A stretch of DNA of 64,000 nucleotides from Chitinophagales bacterium. GTDB lineage: Bacteria > Bacteroidota > Bacteroidia > Chitinophagales > Saprospiraceae. The stretch spans positions 61,896 through 125,895 of the forward strand of contig JAAFJY010000024.1 in assembly GCA_013299105.1 (NCBI GenBank), in the 5' to 3' direction. Below are positions 23,511 to 32,900 of this stretch, in pieces. The notes under the pieces were generated by a model. The model did no database searches. It was given only the letters and a program-made list of their open reading frames with translations, and was not told the DNA's origin. How positions within the stretch are numbered: the stretch's first letter is position 1; each line of letters starts with the position of its first letter. The position numbers and the translations under genes were made by a program.

Positions 23511-24475
23511 TTTTGTCGCTTCTTGATGCTCCACATGATCGTTTCGGCGTGGTCGCGGGTATTTTCGATGAAAAGTTTGTTGATGCGTTTGCCACCACAC
23601 ACGACTCCGGCAATGTATACGCCAGGAAGGTTGGTCTCCAGGGTTTCGGGGTTGTGTACAGGCAGGCAATCGCCCTCGGTCTCGATTTCGATGCCCAGTT
23701 TTTGCAAAAAAGGAAAATTGGGTTGGTAGCCTGTCATGGCCAGAACGTAGTCATTTTCGATGCGAAAACGCCCGTCGGGGCCTTCCAAAACCACTTCGTT
23801 TGGTAAAATTTCAACGACCTGGGTGTTGAACCAGGCTTTGATACTCCCCTCTTTGATGCGGTTCTCCACGTTGGGCAAAATCCAGTATTTCACCCCTTCG
23901 TGCAAGGCTGCTCCACGAATGGCCATGCTCACGTCTGCGCCTTTGTAGTAAGTCTCCAGCGCCACATCACAAGCCGAATTTCGCGCCCCAATGACCAGTA
24001 CTTTTTGGCCAAAATACGGGTGCGGGTCGTCAAAGTAGTGCTTCACTTTGGGCAAATCTTCACCTGGCACATTCAAGTAGCGGGGGGTGTCGTAAAAACC
24101 AGTAGCAACCACTATTTGGCGCGCTTGATAAGTATTTTTACTGGTTTTGATCGTGTACAAGCCATTTTCTGACTGCAAGCTCTCTACACTTTCGTAGCAT
24201 TGGATGTTCAATTGGTAGCTCTCCACCAAGCGGCGGTAATACTCCAATGCTTCTTTTCTGGTGGGTTTGTCGCCGTGCGAAATGAAAGGCGTGTTCCCGA
24301 TTTCCAGCAATTTGGAAGTCGAAAAAAAGGTCATGTTGGTTGGGAAATTGTAGATCGAATTGACCAAAAGCCCCTTCTCTAAAATGAGATGACTAAGGCG
24401 ATGTTGTGTCGCTGCAATCCCGCAATTGATGCCCGTAGGCCCGCCGCCGATGATGATGAGGTCAAAAACCTGCAT
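23489..24475 (-). CDS. ypdA: YpdA-family bacillithiol-disulfide reductase-like flavoprotein
   Basis: 328 residues, usual length. Two dinucleotide-binding motifs are visible: IIGGGPTGINCG near the N-terminus for FAD, and VIGARNSACDVAL at about 155 for NADPH. The central FFSTSKLLEIGNTPF and KPTRKEALEYYRRL are characteristic of YpdA. In Firmicutes and Bacteroidota it reduces bacillithiol disulfide using NADPH. PGVYIAGVVCGGKRINKLFIENTRDHA forms the C-terminal signature. The final residues KLRTHVC derive from the adjoining palindrome and are not conserved family sequence. A divergent polyprenyl synthase gene starts 69 bases away. Confidence 0.88.
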   Translation of the reverse strand: MQVFDLIIIGGGPTGINCGIAATQHRLSHLILEKGLLVNSIYNFPTNMTFFSTSKLLEIGNTPFISHGDKPTRKEALEYYRRLVESYQLNIQCYESVESLQSENGLYTIKTSKNTYQARQIVVATGFYDTPRYLNVPGEDLPKVKHYFDDPHPYFGQKVLVIGARNSACDVALETYYKGADVSMAIRGAALHEGVKYWILPNVENRIKEGSIKAWFNTQVVEILPNEVVLEGPDGRFRIENDYVLAMTGYQPNFPFLQKLGIEIETEGDCLPVHNPETLETNLPGVYIAGVVCGGKRINKLFIENTRDHAETIMWSIKKRQKLRTHVC

Positions 24476-24506
24476 TATTTTGGACTAGTTTTTTCTAAAT
24501 TCTGAA

Positions 24507-24514
24507 CAAAGATA
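24507..24514 (-). promoter_or_regulatory. Candidate -10 box for ypdA
   Basis: Minus-strand TATCTTTG fits TAnnTTTG, 31 bases upstream of the ypdA ATG in the short region shared with the divergent gene. On the plus strand TATCTTGC lies just before the polyprenyl synthase ATG and is only a near match. Confidence 0.4.
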
Positions 24515-24544
24515 GACTTATTCGGATTTATCTTGCCGACATAA

Positions 24545-25540
24545 ATGAAGCACGAAACAGCTATTCTACACATGCACCATTATTTCGAAAAATTTGAAGC
24601 CTATCGCCAATCGCGTCCTTTTTCAGGGAACCCCGCTGAATTGTACGAACCCGTCAACTACATCATGGAGTTGGGCGGTAAAAGAATGCGACCAATCCTC
24701 GCACTCATGGGCTACCACCTTTTTGAAGAGGACTACTCCCCTGCCCTACCCTTGGCTTACGCCCTCGAAATTTTTCACAACTTTTCACTGGTACATGATG
24801 ACATCATGGATGCGGCCCCACTAAGGCGCAATCAACAAACTGTACACATAAAATGGAACAGTAATTTGGCAATTCTAGCTGGCGACGTGATGTTAATTAA
24901 AGCATATGAATACTTATTGCAAATAGCTGAAAAAGAAAGAATTGTACCAATTGTTTCAGCTTTTAACCGTGTGGCACGGGAAGTATGTGAAGGTCAGCAA
25001 ATGGACATGAATTTCGAATTGCGCAAAGACGTCAGCATTCCCGAATACATCCGCATGATCGAGCTCAAGACCTCGGTTTTGGTGGGTGGCGCTTTGGAAA
25101 TGGCGGGCTTGGCGGCGGGCGCTGCTGATGCAGATGTACAGCGCTTGTACCATTTTGGCCGCAACATTGGCATCGCTTTTCAAATCCAGGACGACTTACT
25201 GGACGCTTTTGGTGAAAAAGCCGAAGTAGGCAAACAAATTGGCGGCGATATTTTGCAAAACAAAAAAACCTGGCTCATCCTCCGCGCTTTGGAACTGGCC
25301 GAGGAACGAGTTCGCTACCGACTCGAAACCCTCATGAACCGTACCAGTGATGATCCTGCTCAAAAAATTGAAGAGGTAAAAGCTATTCTCGAGTACTTGA
25401 ACGTCCCTGTTCTGGCCGAGGCAGCAAAAGCGGAATACCAAAAAGCGGCATTTGAGCAGCTGGAAGCGATTGAAGTACCTACCGAGCGCAAAAAAGCCTT
25501 GACAATACTTGCGGAATCGCTATTTTCACGTAAAAGTTGA
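24545..25540 (+). CDS. Polyprenyl (geranylgeranyl/farnesyl-type) diphosphate synthase
   Basis: 331 residues. Trans-isoprenyl diphosphate synthase that adds isopentenyl diphosphate to allylic primers. GGKRMRP (44-50) binds the substrate; the first Asp-rich motif is DDIMD (85-89), followed by LRR; the second is DDLLD at about 218; GGDILQNKKTWL carries the conserved Lys. Bulky/aromatic residues upstream of the first motif (FHNFSLVH) suggest a C15-C20 product, but chain length cannot be fixed. It feeds quinone, carotenoid or lipid prenylation. The ATG is 13 bases after a near-consensus -10 box, so the leader may be very short. Confidence 0.92.
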   Translation: MKHETAILHMHHYFEKFEAYRQSRPFSGNPAELYEPVNYIMELGGKRMRPILALMGYHLFEEDYSPALPLAYALEIFHNFSLVHDDIMDAAPLRRNQQTVHIKWNSNLAILAGDVMLIKAYEYLLQIAEKERIVPIVSAFNRVAREVCEGQQMDMNFELRKDVSIPEYIRMIELKTSVLVGGALEMAGLAAGAADADVQRLYHFGRNIGIAFQIQDDLLDAFGEKAEVGKQIGGDILQNKKTWLILRALELAEERVRYRLETLMNRTSDDPAQKIEEVKAILEYLNVPVLAEAAKAEYQKAAFEQLEAIEVPTERKKALTILAESLFSRKS

Positions 25541-25582
25541 GCAGTTCAATTGTTTTTTCTTCTGACAATATAAATTCACACC

Positions 25583-26491
25583 ATGCAAACCCGTCGTTTT
25601 TTTCTGCAAAACTCAGCTCTGGCTTTTGGTGCAGCGACCATTGGTTCAGATTTGCACTTGTTTAAAAATTTACTCGCTCCTGCGCATGAAATGAAAACCT
25701 TGCGCAACAATGTGGGCATTTTCACCGAACGCGGCGGCACCATCGCTTGGATGATCGACAACAGTGGCTTGGTGGTGGTTGACACCCAGTTTCCCGATAC
25801 GGTGGTGCATTTGATCGAGGAAATCCGCAAAAAAACCGATCGCAAGCTCGATTTGCTGATCAATACCCACCACCACGGTGACCACAGCGGCGGAAACCTC
25901 GCCTTCAAAGGCATGGTAGACAAAGTGCTGGCCCACAAAAACTCCAAAGCCAACCAAGAGCGCGTAGCCACGACCAACAAAACCGAAGACAAGCAGCTCT
26001 ATCCCGATGCGGTTTTTGAAACTACCTGGTCGCAAAAAGTAGGCACTGAAACCATCAGCTTGCACTATTTTGGCGCAGCCCATACCAATGGAGATGCCAT
26101 TGTGCACTTTGAAAATGCCAATGTGGTGCACTGTGGCGACTTGATGTTCAACCGCCGTTTTCCAGTGGTGGACAAAAGCTCGAATGCATCTTTGACCAAT
26201 TGGATCGAAGTGTTGGGCAAAGCCCGCAAGACTTTTGACAAGGATACGCTATTTGTATTTGGCCACGCCGCCGAAGGTTTTCCGGTGCATGGAACCAAAG
26301 AAGACTTGGCGGCCATGCAGAACTACATCTCCAAATTGCTCAAGTACGCTAAAAAAGAGATCAAAGCTGGCAAAACCAAGGAGCAAATCCTGGCTGCCAA
26401 GCCCCAAAGCATCCCTGGCGCGGAGGAATGGAAAGGAAATGGACTGGAGCGCAGTTTAGGGGCAGCAATTGATGAGTTGGGTGGGAAATAA
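25583..26491 (+). CDS. Exported metallo-beta-lactamase-fold hydrolase
   Basis: 302 residues. The N-terminus TRRFFLQNSALAFGAA is a twin-arginine-like export signal. The zinc-binding motif HHHGDH is at 96-101; further ligands lie in FGAAHTNGD (His), VVHCGDLMF (Asp) and VFGHAAEGFP (His). The layout matches periplasmic MBL proteins related to QuiP/class-B-like hydrolases, whose natural substrates differ widely. It lies 42 bases after the polyprenyl synthase and could be cotranscribed with it. A palindromic hairpin follows. Confidence 0.88.
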   Translation: MQTRRFFLQNSALAFGAATIGSDLHLFKNLLAPAHEMKTLRNNVGIFTERGGTIAWMIDNSGLVVVDTQFPDTVVHLIEEIRKKTDRKLDLLINTHHHGDHSGGNLAFKGMVDKVLAHKNSKANQERVATTNKTEDKQLYPDAVFETTWSQKVGTETISLHYFGAAHTNGDAIVHFENANVVHCGDLMFNRRFPVVDKSSNASLTNWIEVLGKARKTFDKDTLFVFGHAAEGFPVHGTKEDLAAMQNYISKLLKYAKKEIKAGKTKEQILAAKPQSIPGAEEWKGNGLERSLGAAIDELGGK

Positions 26492-26492
26492 G

Positions 26493-26537
26493 GTTTGTAC
26501 GTTTGCTAAACTTCCAAAGTTTGGTAAACGTACAAAC
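26493..26537. terminator. Palindromic hairpin after the MBL gene
   Basis: Arms gtttgtacgttt (26493-26504) and aaacgtacaaac (26526-26537) with an inner part gctaaacttccaaagtttgg that can pair further. It has the same apical core as the palindrome at 23456-23510 but different arms. TTTACTTTA follows. A terminator role is likely but not proven. Confidence 0.6.
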
Positions 26538-26601
26538 TTTACTTTATCAAAATTTCCAATCTCCCCTACCCTTTTGATCCAAACAAATCACCCATCCCAA
26601 C

Positions 26602-27630
26602 ATGAAACGCACCCTTTGGCTGTTTTTGATTTTTTTGTTGCTTGGCGGCGGCACGCTCTGGTATCTTCAACAAAACCGCGAAGATGACCTCATGCGTGGC
26701 TTGCGGGCAGAACGCAATTTTGCCACCCCTGACATCGATCAAATCCAAAAAATTGTCGTTTACCACCGCGACGGAGAGACCATTCGCCTGCAAAGGCAAA
26801 AAGGTTTTTGGCAGTACAATGACAAGTATAAAGTCCGCCCCAATGTGATGGTCAACCTGCTGGATGCCGTCAAAAGGATGGAAATTAAGTACAAGCCCTC
26901 CAAAGCTGCGGTGCCCAATATGGTCAAAAACTTGGCGGGCGAAGGCATCAAAGTAGAGTTGTACGATGGTTTGAACAACATCATCAAAGCATATTATATA
27001 GGTGGTTCTACCCCCGATGAACGGGGCACTTACCTAATCATGGACGGTTTTGACCAGCCTTTCGTGGGGCATATCCCCAGTTGGGAGGGCAATCTGCGCA
27101 TGAGATTTGAACTCAAAGGTGAAGACTGGAAGGACAAGACTGTTTTTGGTGAAAGTCTACTGGCCATCAAAACTGTCAGCGTGGAATATCCCAAGCTTCG
27201 CAATCGCTCATTCAAGTTGAATAAACTGAAAAATGGCGCTTACGAGGTCAAGCCATTTTATCCAACCACGCCTGAAATCAAAGCTCCTTACCGCGAGGGC
27301 AGCGCTGAATCTTTTCTGGCTGGCTTCACCAGTTTGGTCGCTGAGGGTTTCGAGACCGAAAACGAAAGCAAGGATTCGATCCGCCAACTCCTACCCTTCT
27401 GCATCATCACCCTGAGCAATGATGCGGGCGAAACCAGGCAAGCCAAGTTGCATCCAATTTTTCCAGACCAATCCCTGGTGCTCGACCCTAAAACCGGGCA
27501 ATGGACCCGCAATGAAAGTGGAGCGGTCGAGCGTTATTTTGCCGATCTAAACAATGGTGAATTCATGCTGATCCAGGACCGGGTGTTCAAAAAAGTCTTG
27601 CGGGGCTATGAATATTTCTTTGGGCGATGA
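26602..27630 (+). CDS. DUF4340 membrane-anchored protein
   Basis: 342 residues. One N-terminal membrane segment (WLFLIFLLLGGGTLWYL), then a periplasmic part with FATPDIDQIQKIVVYHRDGE, LQRQKGFWQYNDKYKVRPNVMVNLLDAVKRMEI and the ending VFKKVLRGYEYFFGR. This fits DUF4340, whose members often accompany GldG-type ABC gliding-motility genes. No such partner is nearby, so its role here is open. It precedes the amidohydrolase gene by 14 bases and is probably cotranscribed with it. Confidence 0.78.
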   Translation: MKRTLWLFLIFLLLGGGTLWYLQQNREDDLMRGLRAERNFATPDIDQIQKIVVYHRDGETIRLQRQKGFWQYNDKYKVRPNVMVNLLDAVKRMEIKYKPSKAAVPNMVKNLAGEGIKVELYDGLNNIIKAYYIGGSTPDERGTYLIMDGFDQPFVGHIPSWEGNLRMRFELKGEDWKDKTVFGESLLAIKTVSVEYPKLRNRSFKLNKLKNGAYEVKPFYPTTPEIKAPYREGSAESFLAGFTSLVAEGFETENESKDSIRQLLPFCIITLSNDAGETRQAKLHPIFPDQSLVLDPKTGQWTRNESGAVERYFADLNNGEFMLIQDRVFKKVLRGYEYFFGR

Positions 27631-27644
27631 AAATTGGATGAGAA

Positions 27645-29201
27645 ATGGAGCAAATTTTCCACGGAGGGACGATAGAAACCATTGACGCAGGAAAAACACC
27701 TGCTTTGTGGGTCAAAAATGGACTGATTGCAGGCCGGGGCGCATTGGAATTTTTGCAAAAACAAGCCCATCCAGGCGCTGAAATGGTTGATTTAGCTGGC
27801 AAAACCCTGCTTCCAGCTTTCAACGATGCCCATATCCACATCTGGAAAGTAGGCGACTTGCTGACTTACATGCTCGACTTACGCGGCGTAGCAAGCATCC
27901 GTGAGATGCAGGAGCGATTGCGGGAATTTGCAGTCAAAAATCCCACAAGGCCTTGGATTTTGGCCCGTGGTTTCAATGAAGCTACACTGGCGGAGGGGCG
28001 GATGCCTACTTACAAAGACCTGGATGAAATATTGCCAGACCGACCTTGTTACGTGATCCGCACCTGTGCTCACATTGCGGTGCTCAATTCGGCTGCTTTA
28101 AAAATTGTGGGGCCAATTTCCAATGTTCCTGAAGGAGGAGAAGTAAGGTCTGGTGGTATTTTTACGGAGACTGCGCTGGGCTTGGTCACCCGCCACATCT
28201 CTCCTACTGGCGCGGAGGCTTACCGCGAAATGATTTTAGCGGCCCAAGACAAAATCCTGGAACATGGGATTGCCGCCGCTACTGACCCCGCAGTGATGCC
28301 CGATTTGTTGAAAGTTTACCAGGAAATGGACCGAGCAGGTGAATTGAAAATCCGCATCAATGCCATTCCTATCCTGGTGCCCGACGGGGGCAGCACTCCC
28401 CTACCCTTTCCTGCATTTTACGAGTCTGATTTTTTAAAAGTGAACTGCGTAAAACTTTTTTCAGACGGTGGTTTGAGTGGCAAAACAGCGGCTTTGAAAC
28501 GGCCTTACTTGGGCGGAAATGAAAGAGGAGTCCTAAGATTGGAGTGCGATTTTTTCCAAAATTTGGCCCTAAAAGCCCAAGAAGCTGGCTTCAAAATCGC
28601 CACCCACGCCATCGGTGACGCGGCCATTGAGCTCTGTTTGGAGGTTTACCAACGCCTTGATCGCTACAATTCAAAAGGCTTGCGGCATCGGATCGAGCAC
28701 CTTGGCCTCCCGGAAGCTATTCACCTTAAAAAAATGGCCGATTTGGGCACTTTTTGCGTTTCCCAGCCCATTTTTTTATACGAGCTGGGCAAAAATTTTC
28801 GGCAATACCTGCCAGAAGACTACTTGTCCCGCGTATATCCTTACCGCTCGGTTTTGGATGCTGGCGTGGGCTTAGCTTTTTCATCAGATGCTCCAGTGGT
28901 CAAAGATTTCAATCCACTCATGGGTTTGCAAAACGCGGTCTTGCGCCAGGACAACAGCAGACATGACATTGCGTCTTCGGAAAAAATCAGCCTTTCTGAA
29001 GCACTTCGCGCTTATACCCTTGGCGCTGCCGAAGCTGGAGATGACAAATTTGCGGGCACCTTGAGTACAGGAAATCGTGCAGATTTTGTAATTTTAGAGC
29101 AAGACCCATACACTATATCTGCGGAGCAATTGTCGACCATCGTGGTAAATGAGACTTGGGTAAACGGATTGCGTCAAAAAAAGGTAAAAACCAGTACATG
29201 A
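27645..29201 (+). CDS. YtcJ-like amidohydrolase
   Basis: 518 residues of the amidohydrolase-3 type. Metal ligands are visible as NDAHIHIW (H63, H65), ATHAIGDAAIE and HRIEHLG, and FSSDAPVVKDFNPL carries the catalytic Asp. The closing GNRADFVILEQDPYTIS is typical of YtcJ-like enzymes. They hydrolyse amides or act on formamides; the substrate is unknown. There is no signal peptide, so it is cytoplasmic. Its TGA overlaps the ATG of the next gene (ATGA at 29198-29201), showing a coupled operon with a flavin amine oxidase. The pairing suggests an amine or amide degradation step. Confidence 0.88.
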   Translation: MEQIFHGGTIETIDAGKTPALWVKNGLIAGRGALEFLQKQAHPGAEMVDLAGKTLLPAFNDAHIHIWKVGDLLTYMLDLRGVASIREMQERLREFAVKNPTRPWILARGFNEATLAEGRMPTYKDLDEILPDRPCYVIRTCAHIAVLNSAALKIVGPISNVPEGGEVRSGGIFTETALGLVTRHISPTGAEAYREMILAAQDKILEHGIAAATDPAVMPDLLKVYQEMDRAGELKIRINAIPILVPDGGSTPLPFPAFYESDFLKVNCVKLFSDGGLSGKTAALKRPYLGGNERGVLRLECDFFQNLALKAQEAGFKIATHAIGDAAIELCLEVYQRLDRYNSKGLRHRIEHLGLPEAIHLKKMADLGTFCVSQPIFLYELGKNFRQYLPEDYLSRVYPYRSVLDAGVGLAFSSDAPVVKDFNPLMGLQNAVLRQDNSRHDIASSEKISLSEALRAYTLGAAEAGDDKFAGTLSTGNRADFVILEQDPYTISAEQLSTIVVNETWVNGLRQKKVKTST

Positions 29202-30763
29202 AACAGCTACTTGCCAGCCAGTTGAGGGCTATTTTTCAAGCTGCTTTGCGCAACAGCGAAACCTCTTTTCAGCGGTCTCGCCGTGATTTTGTCAGGAATA
29301 CAACCCTCTTGGGCGGAGCAGCAGCGCTTGGTAGTTCCAGCTTTTTGCCATCCACTGAATTTTTACAAAAAGCACGAATTGCGATCATAGGCGGTGGTAT
29401 GGCTGGCTTGAATGCTGCCTTTTATTTGCGCAAAGCGAGCTTGTTGTCCACGGTTTATGAGGCCTCCAACCGGGTTGGCGGGCGCATGATGAGCGCGAAA
29501 AATGCGGCTGGATTTGGTTTGAGCACCGATTTGGGCGGGGAATTTGTGGATGGGAACCATGACGACATTTTGTCGCTTTTGCGAGAATTCAACTTGCCTT
29601 ATCTCGATTTGCGCAAGGATACGCCCAATTTGTCCAAAGTCTTGTTTTTTGGCGGAAAAATGCGCAGCGGCGAGGAGTACAGCCAGGCATTGAAGCCATT
29701 TGTAAAAAAAATGGCCAAGGACATGCTCAATTTGCCTCGAAAACTTGATGATTTGAGTTTTCGCGACTCCCAAAGCTGGGCCTATCTTGACCAAATGAGC
29801 ATTCCGGCCTATTTAAAAAACTTGGGCATGAGTGGCTGGCTGCTCGATTGTTTGTGCGGCATCATGAGCAGCATTTACACCATGCCCGCAGAGCAACAAT
29901 CGGCCATCAACCTGTTTTTGATTTTTGGCAATGAACCCAGTGAGCCAGAAAGTGAAAACGCGGAAAAGAAAGAACATGCTTCCGCTGAATCCCAGTCTGA
30001 AATTTTCAAAATCATCGGCGGCAGCCAAACCCTTACCGACCGTCTTGCGAAAAAAGTGGAAGGCCAAATCAAAAAAAACCATCTTTTGACGGAAATCCGC
30101 AAGGACAATTCGCGCTACGTATTGAGCTTTGAGGAGAATGGACAACTTCAAAATGTGGTGGCGGATTATGTGATTTTGACCCTGCCTTTTACGGCTTTGC
30201 GTAAAGTGAAAACGGTAGGTTTTGAATGGTCTGATAAAAAAGGCCAAGCCATTCGAGAACTGGGTTATGGCAATGGTGGCAAGTGTATTTTTGGTGTTAA
30301 CGAGCGTTTTTGGCGCAAAAATGGCCTCAATGGCGGCTATACCTCCGAGCTCAATGCCCCTGGTGGCTGGGATAGCAGCCGGATGCAAGACGGCAGTGTG
30401 GGCAGTTTAACGGTATTTGGGGGCGGTGTTTTTGGGGAAAAAGTGGCTACTTTGTCTCGATCTGATTTAGAGGCTTACCTGGTGCCAGATTTGGAAAAGT
30501 TATTTCCAGGATTCAAAAGCCAGTTGAATGGAAAAATGCAAAATTTCTCCTGGCAAACCTATCCATTTAACCTGGGTTCATACACCTCCTACAAAGTGGG
30601 CCAATGGAACCAATTCGGAGGCGTGGAAAAAGAACCCGAAGGAAATTTGTATTTTGCGGGCGAGCACTGCGACATCGTTTTCCAGGGCTACATGAACGGT
30701 GCTGCGCGCACCGGAAGGCTGGCTGCTGAGGCGGTAATTGGCAAGGTAAAAGCCAATAAATAA
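29198..30763 (+). CDS. Tat-exported flavin amine oxidase
   Basis: 521 residues from the ATG at 29198, which overlaps the upstream stop; the longer frame from 29156 lies inside the amidohydrolase gene. The segment RSRRDFVRNTTLLGGAAALG is a twin-arginine signal, though preceded by about 30 residues. FAD-binding IAIIGGGMAGLNAAFYLRKA is followed by the amine-oxidase GG motif RVGGRMMSA and DLGGEFVDGNHDD. The C-terminal GNLYFAGEHCDIVFQGYMNGAARTGRLAAE is the second FAD signature. It likely oxidises an amine, possibly the product of the neighbouring hydrolase. Confidence 0.87.
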   Translation: MKQLLASQLRAIFQAALRNSETSFQRSRRDFVRNTTLLGGAAALGSSSFLPSTEFLQKARIAIIGGGMAGLNAAFYLRKASLLSTVYEASNRVGGRMMSAKNAAGFGLSTDLGGEFVDGNHDDILSLLREFNLPYLDLRKDTPNLSKVLFFGGKMRSGEEYSQALKPFVKKMAKDMLNLPRKLDDLSFRDSQSWAYLDQMSIPAYLKNLGMSGWLLDCLCGIMSSIYTMPAEQQSAINLFLIFGNEPSEPESENAEKKEHASAESQSEIFKIIGGSQTLTDRLAKKVEGQIKKNHLLTEIRKDNSRYVLSFEENGQLQNVVADYVILTLPFTALRKVKTVGFEWSDKKGQAIRELGYGNGGKCIFGVNERFWRKNGLNGGYTSELNAPGGWDSSRMQDGSVGSLTVFGGGVFGEKVATLSRSDLEAYLVPDLEKLFPGFKSQLNGKMQNFSWQTYPFNLGSYTSYKVGQWNQFGGVEKEPEGNLYFAGEHCDIVFQGYMNGAARTGRLAAEAVIGKVKANK

Positions 30764-30798
30764 CTGTTCACAAACTTCTTGTTTTGAATTTTTAAGCG

Positions 30799-31821
30799 AT
30801 GAAACCACTGTTTAAAGTTGGCGACTACGTTCGGGTAAAAGACGGAGTTGAACTGGAAGAATTAGATGACCACTTTGCTGACAACTGGCAAGGCAAAGTA
30901 CTAGAAATTGATGAAGAGAATGATACAGTTCTTATTCAACTGGACGCCCAAACGCTCGATTCCCTTACTGATGAGTACATGCGAGATAGTGTGGAGGAAG
31001 AAGGAGACTTCGAACAATACGTTTTTTTTATTGATAACCTTGAGCCCAACCCTGTGCCGCGTCGCGATACCGACAAGCTGCTGAAACAAGCCCTTGCAAA
31101 GGCGCAAGAAAGGTACGATGAAATTGAGGAGGAATACGAAGATGACGACGATGAGGAGGTGGACTTTGATCAGGAAGGAGTTGAAGAATTGCTAGAACAA
31201 TGGATGAAAACGCCCCATTTCAGTGCCTTGCCGAAAGATGTGCAGGATATTGCAGAATTTGCGATCGAAACGTTTGCTGATTACGCATACAGGTACGAAG
31301 ACGAAAACTTCCAAGATTGGTCGAAATATACGGTATATCAAATTTGCATCAATATTATCTCGCGTAAGGTAAGTTGTCCGGCACAAGAGATTGGTTGGAT
31401 GGCTGATGCGCTGGTAGCTTTTTTCGATTGGATGCACCTCCAAAAACTCCATCTCGACGCAAAAGAAATGAGGGATGAAGCGAGAAAGGTGAAACCAAGC
31501 ATGCTCAAGATCGCCGCTGACCCCTCTCAATGGGACCCTGCCAAAAGCTTTTTGATGGGGGCAATCGACGCTGGGATTGATACCGATGACGAGGTGGCTA
31601 TGAATAGGTATTTGGCGCAGGTTCAAGGGCAATCCTTGAACAGACTGTCTGCACAAAATGCCCTAAATCCTAAACCAGTAATGAAAGAAAGCCTATACAA
31701 AAATATCAGCAGCAATACCATGATTACCGTGCGTTACGAAAATGGTAAGCAAAAGACTGATAAATTCAAGCGCCTGGAAAAGGACTTGAGTAGCGGGAAA
31801 TGTAAATTGGTGTCCAGATAG
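30799..31821 (+). CDS. Unknown protein of tandem pair, first copy (SH3-like N-terminus, acidic linker)
   Basis: 340 residues, function unknown. The N-terminus KVGDYVRVKDGVELEE resembles a small KOW/SH3-like barrel. A highly acidic linker (EEEYEDDDDEEVDFDQE at about 113-129) follows, then a helical central domain with ADALVAFFDWMHLQKLH, and a C-terminal basic motif TDKFKRLEKDLSSGKCKLVS. The C-terminal unit is also seen with SEC-C proteins in Bacteroidota, but no zinc-binding Cys cluster is present. No signal peptide, so it is probably cytoplasmic. A close paralogue starts 53 bases downstream. I know of no established role. Confidence 0.8.
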   Translation: MKPLFKVGDYVRVKDGVELEELDDHFADNWQGKVLEIDEENDTVLIQLDAQTLDSLTDEYMRDSVEEEGDFEQYVFFIDNLEPNPVPRRDTDKLLKQALAKAQERYDEIEEEYEDDDDEEVDFDQEGVEELLEQWMKTPHFSALPKDVQDIAEFAIETFADYAYRYEDENFQDWSKYTVYQICINIISRKVSCPAQEIGWMADALVAFFDWMHLQKLHLDAKEMRDEARKVKPSMLKIAADPSQWDPAKSFLMGAIDAGIDTDDEVAMNRYLAQVQGQSLNRLSAQNALNPKPVMKESLYKNISSNTMITVRYENGKQKTDKFKRLEKDLSSGKCKLVSR

Positions 31822-31874
31822 GGCTGATTCGAATTTTTGCTAGCAACCTATTGTGAATTTTTTTATTTTTCTTT

Positions 31875-32900
31875 ATGAAACCACTATTTAAAATTGGCGA
31901 CTACGTTCGGGTAAAAGATGGAGTTGAACTGGTAGGACTACCTGGTTATTTTGCCAAAAACTGGCAGGGTGAAGTAGCCGAAATTGACGAGGATAACGAA
32001 ATGGTTCTCCTCGAATTGGATGCCCAAACCATCGACTCATTTACTGATGAGTATTTCCGCTACTGTATTAATGAAGAAACTGATTTTGTAGAGTATTACT
32101 TCGAATTCAGTGACATCGAACCAACCCCGGTACCGCGCCGTGATACGGACAAACTACTGGAACGGGTGCTTGAAAAAGCCAACAAGAGATACTTTGAGCT
32201 AGATAAAGATTACTACGAAGAAGAAGAAGAAGAAGATGATGATGATGAAGATGATGTAATAGAAGGTCTGATGAATCAATGGTTCGAAAGCTCACAATTT
32301 AAAGCTTTATCAGAAGAAGTTAAGGATAAGGCAGACTTTGGAGTGGATGTATTTGCTCAATATGCCTTCAATTATGAGGGTGTAAATTTCAAAGATTGGA
32401 CTGCGGATATAGTAAAGGCTGTTTGTACCGATTCGCTTCCACGAAAAGTAAGTGCTTCTGCAAATGATATTGGTTTCATGATGGATGCATTGGCTGCTTT
32501 TTTCGACTGGATGCACCTCAATCAACTGCACCCACAAGCTGAAAAAATGAGGGATGAAGCGAGAAAAGTTAAACCAATAACGGTTAAAATCGCTTCTGAT
32601 CCCTCACAATGGGGTTTTGCCAAAAGCTTTGTGATGGGAGCAATGAATGCTGGGGTAGACATGGATGACCGAGAGGATGTAGACGCTTACCTGGCCCAGA
32701 CGCAACTACAAGCCTTGAGTAGGCTCCCGGCTTCCAATTCTTTCAATCAAAAACCAGTAATGAAAGAAAGCCCCTATAAAAATATCAACAGCAACACTAA
32801 AATTACCGTGCGCTATGGAGATGGTAAGCTAATAACCGATAAATTCAAGCGCTTGGAAAAGGACTTGAGTAGTGGGAAATGTAAACTGATATCGCGTTAG
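31875..32900 (+). CDS. Unknown protein of tandem pair, second copy
   Basis: 341 residues, clearly a duplicate of the preceding gene. N-terminus KIGDYVRVKDGVELVG, shared VPRRDTDKLLERVL, AALAAFFDWMHLNQLHPQ-type central part (here DALAAFFDWMHLNQ), and the same C-terminal TDKFKRLEKDLSSGKCKLIS. The acidic linker (YYEEEEEEDDDDEDDV) differs in composition and length from the first copy, while the domains at both ends are strongly conserved. It may form a complex with its neighbour. A weak hairpin at 32910-32961 follows. Function unknown. Confidence 0.8.
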   Translation: MKPLFKIGDYVRVKDGVELVGLPGYFAKNWQGEVAEIDEDNEMVLLELDAQTIDSFTDEYFRYCINEETDFVEYYFEFSDIEPTPVPRRDTDKLLERVLEKANKRYFELDKDYYEEEEEEDDDDEDDVIEGLMNQWFESSQFKALSEEVKDKADFGVDVFAQYAFNYEGVNFKDWTADIVKAVCTDSLPRKVSASANDIGFMMDALAAFFDWMHLNQLHPQAEKMRDEARKVKPITVKIASDPSQWGFAKSFVMGAMNAGVDMDDREDVDAYLAQTQLQALSRLPASNSFNQKPVMKESPYKNINSNTKITVRYGDGKLITDKFKRLEKDLSSGKCKLISR

